Of a stretch of DNA of 40,423 nt, positions 25,291 through 33,500 are shown one piece after another. Source of the DNA: Paenibacillus doosanensis (lineage in GTDB: Bacteria; Bacillota; Bacilli; Paenibacillales; NBRC-103111); assembly GCF_025060755.1 (NCBI RefSeq), contig NZ_JANYUY010000065.1:1-40423 (forward strand). Direction: 5' to 3'. Position 1 is the first letter of the stretch; every line of letters starts with the position of its first letter. The notes below the pieces were generated by a model. It had not been told where the DNA came from. It was given only the letters and a program-made list of their open reading frames with translations, and made no database searches. The translations under genes were made by a program, and so were the position numbers.

Positions 25291-26846
25291 TCCGACAGCT
25301 TTCCTTTCTTGATTTCCTCATGCAGCGCCCGCAGCCGGCTGTTCCTCTCCAGGAAGCCTGCGAAGAAGCGATCCCAGCGCTCTGTCCGTTTCATTTTCTT
25401 ATATACTTTGGCCAGTCGCTTGAGCAGCTTGACCGCCAGCTTGTAGTCCTGCCGGTTTTTTAATGAGACGTAATGTTCGATAGCTTGATGGTAAAAGGGC
25501 AGCAAAAGCTCCGGCGCCTCCTTCTCGATCGGCTGCAGGACGCTCACCCGGTGATCGAAAGGGCTGCGTCCTTGCATCATTTGCAATTCCAGCCAAGGCT
25601 TCCAATCCTGCCGTTCGTACAGCATATCCTCGATGATGGAAACGGAATGGGGCATCGCTTCTTCGAGAACGCTCCACATGTGAGGTTCGGCTTCAGGAAC
25701 GTGATCCGCCGCCGCTTTCCAGTAAACCATATAGCTTTGGAAATCCCCCGAGTTTTTGCTGTAAAAGAAAGGGGCGATTTTGAGCAGCCACTCGATCAGC
25801 GTCTCCCATTGGCTAGAGTCCGAGAGAGGTTTAAGGAAGGATAGAAATAAACTTGCCGGCGCTTTGGCTAACATATCGATTCCTTCCAAAGCGGCCCATG
25901 CTTCCTGGCTTTTTTGTTGTTGGAGGAGCAAGAACGCTTTGGCCGCCGACAGGGAAGCGGATGCGGCGCCGGCGGTTGGCTGCTCCATGCTGCCGATCTC
26001 TTGGGAAGCCCAATGCTTCGTATCCAAATAAGGTGCAATCCAATATGTCCATAAGGCGGTATACAGACCGTAATCCAAATATTTATGCCCTTCCTCTGCG
26101 GTCAGCAATTGTCTCACATAGGCAAGCGTTTGCTTGAGCCGCTCTATGGAGAGCGTAATATCGAAGGAAGCGGGCAACTGCTTAAACTGCATATGGGTAT
26201 CGTCGTAGATTCGGTACAGCATGAATGAAGTATAGTAGTTTACGGTACTTCGCGAGTTTTGCTCCTTCAGCTTGTGCAAAATGAACAAGCTTTGATGCAG
26301 CTCGAAAAAAGCCCGGTCCGTTTCCGTAAACGGGACGGAGGCCGAGCGAATTTTTTGCAGCTGATGCCGCAGCATTTCCACGTACACGCCCTGATCGTAG
26401 GAAGGTTGAATGTGGGCGGTATACTGCTCCAACAGCTTATGCCAGCCGAATACGTCCATGCCGGGCAATGCTTGAAGCGATGCTTGCGGGGCCGAAGCGG
26501 CGGCCAGACGCCGGACGCTGTGCTTGGCATTGACCACTTGGGAAGCCGGGTAGCCGAGCCGATCGGCAAGCTCCATGATCACTGCGGCCATATGCTTGCA
26601 GAAGGATTGGACAGGACAGCTGCAGGAGCTGGTCCTTAAATGATGAAGCTTAAGCGTCACCGTATAATCTTCCGTACCCGTAACCCTTGCTTTAATAATG
26701 CCGCCGTCGGAGGAAATCAGGCTGACGACGCGCTGTTGTTTGAAATAGTTGAACCCCCGGCTGAGGGTGACTTCGTTGAAAGACGAAGCTACTTGTTCCA
26801 GCAGCTTCGGCCATTGTTCATCGTCCAAGGCGGAATATAAGCTCAT
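25287..26846 (-). CDS. SWIM zinc-finger protein, partner of the SNF2 helicase (YwqB-like)
   Basis: The 519-residue protein has a SWIM zinc finger with C75, C77, C83 and H85 (CSCPVQSFCKH). A long helical C-terminal region of about 400 residues follows, with TPR-like or HEAT-like appearance but no clear motif. SWIM fingers bind nucleic acid or protein and often accompany SNF2 ATPases. The gene is translationally coupled to the helicase gene. The ATG has AAGGAG upstream. B. subtilis has the same pair (YwqB/YwqA); the cellular role is poorly defined. Confidence 0.87.
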   Translation of the reverse strand: MSLYSALDDEQWPKLLEQVASSFNEVTLSRGFNYFKQQRVVSLISSDGGIIKARVTGTEDYTVTLKLHHLRTSSCSCPVQSFCKHMAAVIMELADRLGYPASQVVNAKHSVRRLAAASAPQASLQALPGMDVFGWHKLLEQYTAHIQPSYDQGVYVEMLRHQLQKIRSASVPFTETDRAFFELHQSLFILHKLKEQNSRSTVNYYTSFMLYRIYDDTHMQFKQLPASFDITLSIERLKQTLAYVRQLLTAEEGHKYLDYGLYTALWTYWIAPYLDTKHWASQEIGSMEQPTAGAASASLSAAKAFLLLQQQKSQEAWAALEGIDMLAKAPASLFLSFLKPLSDSSQWETLIEWLLKIAPFFYSKNSGDFQSYMVYWKAAADHVPEAEPHMWSVLEEAMPHSVSIIEDMLYERQDWKPWLELQMMQGRSPFDHRVSVLQPIEKEAPELLLPFYHQAIEHYVSLKNRQDYKLAVKLLKRLAKVYKKMKRTERWDRFFAGFLERNSRLRALHEEIKKGKLSE

Positions 26847-26887
26847 AGCCTAGCTCCTTGCTAAAAAGTAAAAAATCGTATCCTTCT

Positions 26888-26916
26888 ATTATAGTGTGAT
26901 GCGAATAAAAATTCGA
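26888..26916 (-). promoter_or_regulatory. Probable promoter of the SWIM-SNF2 operon
   Basis: A perfect TATAAT on the minus strand lies about 40 bases upstream of the SWIM gene start. The matching -35 hexamer (TCGAAT at 17 bases) is poor, so confidence rests on the -10 box and position. Confidence 0.5.
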
Positions 26917-27052
26917 CCTTTTCAGAAAAAGTCGGGAAAAAAGGAGGAATTAGGGCGAATGGCAGCTGTATTGGCATGGTGGAAAAGGGGAACAAGAGCC
27001 GGCAGAGAGCGGAGCGCATCAATATTCGGCTTTTGCAGAGGACGTTCTCCGC

Positions 27053-27274
27053 TTAAGGAGCATCTTCAGACAGTAACCCGATCACTTTGTCTAGTTTTTG
27101 ATTCATCGAATCGATCTTATCGGTCAATTGCGCATGGTTGGGATTCGTGACGGCCGCGTTATTCTGATTAGCGATAATACATGATCCGAGCAGAATGCAG
27201 CAGCCCAGAAAAACGATGGCTCCCTTAAGTGTAAACTCCCGTCTCCCCGGCTTGTTTTCAGTGACATGATTCAT
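27053..27274 (-). CDS. Small single-pass membrane protein
   Basis: A 73-residue product starts at ATG 27274 with AAAGGGGA 10 bases upstream; a GTG at 27280 is an alternative. It has a short basic N-terminus, one hydrophobic segment with several cysteines (GAIVFLGCCILLGSCIIA) and a polar C-terminal tail that can form a helix (LTDKIDSMNQKLDKVIGLL). No known family is recognised. It stands alone between the SWIM-SNF2 operon and the PrsW-type gene. Confidence 0.6.
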   Translation of the reverse strand: MNHVTENKPGRREFTLKGAIVFLGCCILLGSCIIANQNNAAVTNPNHAQLTDKIDSMNQKLDKVIGLLSEDAP

Positions 27275-27591
27275 ATTCACACATCCCCTTTAATGTAAAA
27301 TATTACTTAATTATGCATTATAACGCGGTGGGTCCGCATCCTTCAAATGCTATCGCGCCGCTTTCTTGGGACTTGCGTCGGATGAAAGCCGCTCGCGTTC
27401 GCGATGCGGAATGCGGGAACGGGAGGTCCCAAGTCGCATACAACCCGCAAGATTCCGAGCGTCAAACACGGCCTTGCCGGGCATGACGGCTGCAGGAAAT
27501 GAGACCGCCGCCCCGGACCCTATATATGGAACCTATGGTATACTATATGAAAAATAAAAGGGCGGATACGGTCACAAGGGAGGCGGATCTA
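27275..27591 (+). other. Intergenic region upstream of the PrsW-type gene
   Basis: This stretch contains an inverted repeat TTGGGAC/GTCCCAA about 60 bases apart (near 27367 and 27427) and AT-rich hexamers such as TATACT near 27539. No -35 box at proper distance is visible. An open frame upstream of the chosen TTG start reaches 27499 but has no ribosome binding site, so I treat it as untranslated. Confidence 0.4.
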
Positions 27592-29760
27592 TTGAATACG
27601 CTATGGGCCATTCGCTGCGGCATCCGGGATTGGGTCGAAGCCGTCTGCCGTACGATTCGGGCGCTGATCGCCAAATACCCGTTTCTCCGGACGGTGTATA
27701 CCTTATGTTCATGGTTTTCTCTGGCGGTGTTTGTTGTTAGTCTGATTTTCTTTAGAGACTCCCGCACGATGCTGGTTCAATATGCGTGGTCGTTTTATGT
27801 GCTGCTGCAGTTTTGGTTTTTGTGCCGCAGCAAGACGCTGCCGTGGAAGACGGCTGTGCTGTTCGTGCTCTCCGGCGTTTTTCTGGTGGTGCCGTTCACG
27901 GCGTTGACGATCCAAGCGATGCATGTCGTCTTCGGAGGGAGAACGTCCGACACTTGGTCGATGTCCGTCTTCACGCCGATTTTCGAAGAGCTGTGGAAGC
28001 TGCTTCCGTTAGGCGTCTTTTTGCTGTTCTCGCGCCGCGCCTCCGCTTTAAGCTTAAGCGATTATACGCTGATCGGCGCCGCGACCGGAGTCGGCTTTCA
28101 ACTGATGGAGGAGTTGAGTCGGCGCTGGCTGAATTCCGGTCTTATCGGGAGAACCTTCGGTTACAGCACGACGCTGCTGGGCGGAGAGACGATCCATTGG
28201 GACCTGTTCTCGCTGTTTCCCGGGCGGTTTGAAGAAAGCATCTTTCCGACGCTGATGACCGTCAGTCATCCGGTGCATACCGCGATGATCGCGCTTGGCT
28301 GCGGTATCGCTTACCGGCTGAGGGCAAAGTGGACGCGCTGGACATTTTTGTTTCCGGCGCTGTTATTAGCTTGGTCTATCCTTGATCACGCCGCCTATAA
28401 CGGCCAGCATAAGCTGCCGGATTGGATATATACGATTCACGGCTGGACCGGGGACGGCTATAAGACGCGTCCGGCGTTTCTTCTTATGCTGGCGGCATCG
28501 CTGTACGCCGATTATCGTTTGCTTGGCAAGGTCCGCGACCGTCTTCCGGTTTTGCCGAACGAGCCGTTCTTTAACCCGTTCTCCGAGCTGTGGAATATGA
28601 GTTTCGCCTTGTTTCGGGATCGGCGGAAATTCGCTTATTGGCTGAGCTTTTACCGGGATCGGCGCGAGCTTGGAATGAACCTGCTTTACGGAAATGAGGA
28701 GGCCGCCGGCAGAAGGGGCCCTGTCCGCGAACGGGTGCAGACGGTTTACCGGGCGCTGGCCGGAGTGGCGGTCATTCTGCTCCTCGCGGGGCTTACGGCG
28801 GGCTGGAATGCCTACGATGCAGGCGGAGCCGGACCGGCTTGCTTCGCCTGCATGTTCGATTCGCTGCAAAACTGGTGGGACCGCCTGCCATGGTATGAGC
28901 AAGGCGCGATTCTGCTCGGAGCGCTTGCGTTATCGCTGCTGTTCGTCGAGTTCTGGCCCGCTGTCGGCATCGCGATGACGGCCGGGAGCATTGCCGGAAG
29001 CGGGCATACGATCGCGGACTATATCCGCGATCCGAGGAAGATGCTGACGCCGGAGAACGCGCTCGCCGTAGCGGCCGGCATCGTACTAAGCCGGATTCCA
29101 TTCGGCAGGGCGTTTCAATGGATGGGGCGCAAGGGTCGCGGCTACATGCGCAAGCTGCTCGATAAGCTGGGCCGCCGCAAGCCGGATATCGGCGCGCCGG
29201 GGAAGCCTCCGCATCATGACGGCCCGGGACGCGGCGGTCATTCCGAGAGGACGGACGAACCGCACAAGTCGGATGAAGAAGCGCCGAATCGGGATCACAC
29301 GGACGATAACCGGAACGACGATACGGCGCCTGCGGCAGGGAAAAGCTACAACGAGGTCGAAATTGTCGATCATCGGGGCAATCCGCTGGGCGAATTCGAT
29401 GAAATCGACGTCGAGAGAGGCGTATTCTACGAGGATAAAACGGCCAAAGGGCTCGACCGCATCAATCCGCGAACGGGGAAGCCTTCGCAGACGCCGCAGC
29501 AATTCGCCGATAAGCAAATTCTCGCGAAGACGCGGGTACGCATTCAAAATATGCTGGAGAAAGCTGTCTCCACCCGGGCGACGGTTCACGGCTCGGCCGA
29601 CGTTCCCGATCTGCAGGACATTAAGTCGATCCGCAACTTCGTGTTCCGGTTGGACGGCGATACCCCGGAGCTGCGCAGCGCCGTGGGAAATAGTTTGAAT
29701 CAGTTGAGACAGGAATTTCCGGATTACACATTTAACGCTTTGTTTGGGGGGAAACCGTAA
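27592..29760 (+). CDS. PrsW-like intramembrane protease fused to a C-terminal nuclease-like toxin domain
   Basis: TTG 27592 is proposed as start because AAGGGAGG lies 8 bases upstream; the product is 722 residues. Residues about 40-290 form a multi-helix membrane domain with PrsW/CAAX-protease marks: E132-E133-x-x-K136 (FEELWK), E173-E174 (LMEELSRRW) and H226/H229 (HPVHTAMI). Further helices lie around residues 415-530. A polar, His- and Asp-rich linker (about 540-582) leads to a soluble C-terminal domain (585-722). This holds E601-x-D603 (GEFDEID) and E614-D-K616 (FYEDKTA), spaced like a PD-(D/E)xK nuclease core. The next gene overlaps the stop by one base and looks like an immunity gene. 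I infer a membrane-presented toxin released by the protease domain. Family assignment of the toxin part is from motif spacing only. Confidence 0.72.
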   Translation: MNTLWAIRCGIRDWVEAVCRTIRALIAKYPFLRTVYTLCSWFSLAVFVVSLIFFRDSRTMLVQYAWSFYVLLQFWFLCRSKTLPWKTAVLFVLSGVFLVVPFTALTIQAMHVVFGGRTSDTWSMSVFTPIFEELWKLLPLGVFLLFSRRASALSLSDYTLIGAATGVGFQLMEELSRRWLNSGLIGRTFGYSTTLLGGETIHWDLFSLFPGRFEESIFPTLMTVSHPVHTAMIALGCGIAYRLRAKWTRWTFLFPALLLAWSILDHAAYNGQHKLPDWIYTIHGWTGDGYKTRPAFLLMLAASLYADYRLLGKVRDRLPVLPNEPFFNPFSELWNMSFALFRDRRKFAYWLSFYRDRRELGMNLLYGNEEAAGRRGPVRERVQTVYRALAGVAVILLLAGLTAGWNAYDAGGAGPACFACMFDSLQNWWDRLPWYEQGAILLGALALSLLFVEFWPAVGIAMTAGSIAGSGHTIADYIRDPRKMLTPENALAVAAGIVLSRIPFGRAFQWMGRKGRGYMRKLLDKLGRRKPDIGAPGKPPHHDGPGRGGHSERTDEPHKSDEEAPNRDHTDDNRNDDTAPAAGKSYNEVEIVDHRGNPLGEFDEIDVERGVFYEDKTAKGLDRINPRTGKPSQTPQQFADKQILAKTRVRIQNMLEKAVSTRATVHGSADVPDLQDIKSIRNFVFRLDGDTPELRSAVGNSLNQLRQEFPDYTFNALFGGKP

Positions 29761-30086
29761 TGTCCATTAGCGCTTTTATTCCTGAGCCCGCCGATGAATT
29801 CGAACGGCAATTTCAAGTGCCTGTCGCCGCGGAGGCGTTCTTCGCGGAATGCTGGGAGCCTGCCGCAGAAGCATTGGGCTTGAAGTGGGTCCCCGTCTTC
29901 TCTACCGGGATTGAAGTCATGAAGGAAGATTTGCCGGAGGTGCTAGACGAACTGGAGCGGTTAAAGCATTGGGCTTTGAGCCGAGGCGGAGAACGAATGG
30001 AGAAGCTGGCAAGCCGGATCGAGCTGCTGCAGGCCGAGCTGCCCAAAGCGCTGCAGCGGGACGGGGCCGTCGTGTATATCGGATAA
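29760..30086 (+). CDS. Putative immunity protein of the PrsW-nuclease module
   Basis: The start codon shares its A with the TAA stop of the toxin gene, a tight coupling typical of toxin/immunity pairs. The 108-residue product is acidic, soluble and mostly helical (EVLDELERLKHWAL and MEKLASRIELLQAEL) with no membrane segment or signal peptide. It would therefore act in the cytoplasm, by binding the nuclease domain. I recognise no named family. A strong terminator follows, so the two genes form a complete transcription unit. Confidence 0.6.
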   Translation: MSISAFIPEPADEFERQFQVPVAAEAFFAECWEPAAEALGLKWVPVFSTGIEVMKEDLPEVLDELERLKHWALSRGGERMEKLASRIELLQAELPKALQRDGAVVYIG

Positions 30087-30152
30087 CAGATAGGATGCGG
30101 CATGTCGGGGCCGCGCGGGCCGCTGCAGCCGGATTGCCAAGGACAAAATTGA

Positions 30153-30202
30153 AACACCGTTAATGAAGGGAAATTCCTTTATTGGCGGTGTTTTTTCTTT
30201 TT
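30153..30202 (+). terminator. Rho-independent terminator of the toxin/immunity unit
   Basis: A 17-bp stem (AACACCGTTAATGAAGG with CCTTTATTGGCGGTGTT, three G-U pairs) with a GAAATT loop is followed by TTTTCTTTTT. It lies about 70 bases after the immunity gene. Confidence 0.9.
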
Positions 30203-30560
30203 ACAAAACGCTTTGTCGGGAATAGGCATTTTGAACGTATACGACGGTTCGCGATGCCGGCATGATCCTACAAAAGATGCAGTATGTTGATTGTTCGACA
30301 AGCTTCCAAGGGAGACGTATCTAATTTTGCGAGATTTCGTCGAAATTGTTTAGTTTTTGTTCAGGAGTCACTGATATGATCGTTCAATCGGATTATTTTA
30401 TATGGCTTTGGAGCTGCGGGGGGATGTTTAGCGGACGAAAGAACTATATCGTTGGGGGAACTATTGCATAGGAAAGCGGCGGCTAGCGCCAAGCTGCGGT
30501 AGCGGCCAACAAAGGGCCGACAAAGGCCAATGGATGAGATAAGAGGGAGGAAATAACGAA
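30203..30560 (+). other. Long leader and promoter region of the S-layer-type gene
   Basis: This 358-base gap contains a possible extended -10 (TGATATGAT, near 30371) without a matching -35. From about 30410 to 30530 it is GC-rich and repetitive (AGCGGCGGCTAGCGCC, GCGGTAGCGGCC, AAAGGGCC, AAAGGCC), which could fold into several short stems. I could not match it to a known riboswitch. A good AGAGGGAGG ribosome binding site lies at its end. Confidence 0.4.
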
Positions 30561-33500
30561 ATGAAACGGCATAACGCCAAATGGATGTCATGGGTCGTCA
30601 TGGTATGCATGATGATCATGTTGATGCAGCCTTTCGCTCTGTCGGCATATGCGGGCGAGAGCGGCAAGACGGTCAAATGGCTGACGTACAAAAACGATGA
30701 TTTTTCCAATCCGAATCAAGTGAATCTGTTCTCGTTAAACGGAACGACGAAGGTCATTACCGACTCCAAGAACAGCACGCGCAAAATTTTGAGGTTGACC
30801 GAGTCACAAGGAAACAAATACGGTACGGCCTTTAACAAAAGGCTGATCGCGCCGGGCAATCATTATTCGTTCAGCACGATGTTTAAGTTCCGTATGAACG
30901 AAGGGAAAAACGCCAGTCCGGCGGACGGCATTACGTTCACGGTGCAGGCCCAGTCCAACAACGCCGGACAAGTGGGACAAGGGATCGGATACGGCGGTAT
31001 TAAGCCCAGCTTCGCCGTCAAATACGATACGTACCAAAACCCTTCTCCGATTAACGACCCGTCGAACAACTATATCGGCTTGGCGGTCAACGGAAATGTG
31101 GAAAATAGCAACTCCGACTGGTACAAGACTCTGAATCCAAGTTCGCTCAAGCTTGCCGACGGCAACGATCATTATTCCTGGATCGATTATGACGGAAGCG
31201 CGAAAAATGTCAAAGTATATATCGGTGATACGGAAACGCGTCCGGCTGCTCCGGTATTAGATGTTAACGGTATCGACCTGGAGACGATTTTCCAAGGCAA
31301 ACCGGGCGTATATGCCGGTTTTACCGCAGCGACCGGCGGCTCGATGGAGACGCATGATATTTTGTCCTGGCATTTCATCAACGAAGTCGATCCGATCGAC
31401 GTCTCCGATTCGACGATCGAATATAAGCAAGCGCCGACCAACGTTGTGGTCGAAGCGGTGCCGACCGGAGAGCAGGGCAAATATGCGGTGACGACGACTT
31501 TGTACGATGTGGACGGCAACCCGGTAGCAGGAGCGCCGATTACGCTGACCTCTACGGACGGGACTCCGGCAAGCGGCAGTCTGCAATCGGATGGGAATGG
31601 GCAAGGAACGACGATTGTCGATTTCGGCACGAATCCTCCTTCCGGAGATATTACGGCGGTTACGGTAGGCGGCGGCTATTCGACGGTTACTATCAAGCCT
31701 GCACCGACTGAATTGTCGGCGGGAACAACAGCTCAGACGGCGACGAAGCTGACCTGGAAGGCGGTGCAGGGAGCAAGCTACTACAATGTCTATAAAGACG
31801 GCGTATTGTATGCGACTAACGTAACGCAAGCGACCTACAATGCATCTGATCTGCATCCCGGCGAGTTCGCCAAGTTCACCGTAACAGCGGTGATGAAGAG
31901 CGACGACAGCACCGCGGAATCGGTTCCGTCGAATGAAGTTACGGTGCCGATGCCGGCCGGAACTACGCTGGACAGCGTGAAGTACACGCTTCCGGTCGAA
32001 TCGACGCATCAAACGGTTGTGTCCTCGGTGTACGCCGACGGAACGAAGTTCGATGTCACGAAGTACAGCAGCTTTAACACAAGCGACGAGCGGGTTGCCA
32101 CAGTCGGTCCGGACGGCCTCGTCACTGCCGTAGGGGCAGGGACAACGGTCATTAAGGCCGTATATAACGGCACTCCGCTGACGGCGACGGTGACGGTGCC
32201 TATCGATGCGCCTACCGGCGTGACGGCAACCGACGTCACATCGACAGGCGCGAAAGTGGACTGGCAGCCGGTTCCCGGTGCGCAAACGTACAATATTTAC
32301 GATAACGGCAAATTGATCGCATCCGGCGTCACCGGAACAAGTTATCAAGTGACCGGTTTAACACCGGGAACCAACCACAGCTTTAAAGTGACGGCGGTTA
32401 GCAACAACATCGAATCCGCGCCTTCGAGCGCAGCGGGTAGCGTAGAGCTGCCTTCTCTGAAAAACCTGCTGCTGGACAGCACGGAATATTCGCTTCCGGT
32501 CGTGGCTGCACATCAAACGGTCGTCACTTCGGTATATACCGATGGAACGAAATATGATGTGACCGGCTACAGCGACTATCGTTCCGACAATGACCAAGTT
32601 GCGGTCATCGGCCCGGACGGCCTTGTGACGGCTGTAGGGGCGGGAACTACGGTAATTCATGCTGTATATGGCGGGAAGCAAGTGACGGCGGCCATTACGG
32701 TAACGATCGGCGCTCCTGCGGCCGTAACGGCAAGCGATATCACATCGACGGGCGCAAAAGTGAACTGGACAGCGGTTCCCGGAGCGCAAACATATAATAT
32801 TTACGATAACGGCAAATTAGTCGCATCCGGCGTTACGGGTACGAGCTACCAGGTAACCGGTCTTGCGCCGGGAACCGAGCACAGCTTCACCGTGAAGGCG
32901 GTCAGCAACAACATTGAATCCGCGCCTTCGAATGCATCCGATGCCGCTACGACGACATTGCGCGACTTGCTCGCGGACCCGGCCGACTACACGTTGGAGA
33001 CGGGAGCGACGCATGCGATTCAGGCTAACGCAGTGTATTTGGATGAAAGTGTCAAAGACGTGACGAAGCAAGCGCAATACAGCTCCTCCAATCCCGATGT
33101 GGTTACGGTGGATGCGAACGGAGTAGTGACCGCCAAAGGTCCAGGCAAGGCGACTATTACGGTAGCTTACGACGGCAAGACGGTCGTGCAAACCGTTACG
33201 GTTCAAGATAAGCTTCCGCAATATAAACTGACGCTGAGCTCGACTCCGGATTCCGTAGTGGGGGACGGCAAGTCGTCGGTGCAATTGCAGGCTGCTGTCG
33301 TTACGACAGACGGACGTCCGGCAGCGGGTGTACCGGTAACATTCCATTTCGGCAGCAATACCGCAGATGACGTTACGGTAACTACGAATGAAAATGGCAT
33401 TGCGGTTATCGACTATACGGCGCCGGCGCTGCAAGGTCTCGTTCCGGCCAATGAAGTGATCACGGCTGTGGCGACCGATCCGGCATCCGGACTTTCGACC

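Noticed and set aside
26896-27150. A rightward 84-residue frame with AAGGAGG upstream of an ATG at 26959.
   Set aside because: The ribosome binding site is tempting, but the product is a basic, featureless sequence, and its end overlaps the leftward small membrane gene, which has better protein features. It cannot be fully excluded.
30410-30540. Possible c-di-GMP or c-di-AMP riboswitch upstream of the S-layer-type gene.
   Set aside because: Key conserved blocks of these classes (for example GACGCAAAGC of the c-di-GMP-I class) were not found. Only a general structured-leader remark is kept.
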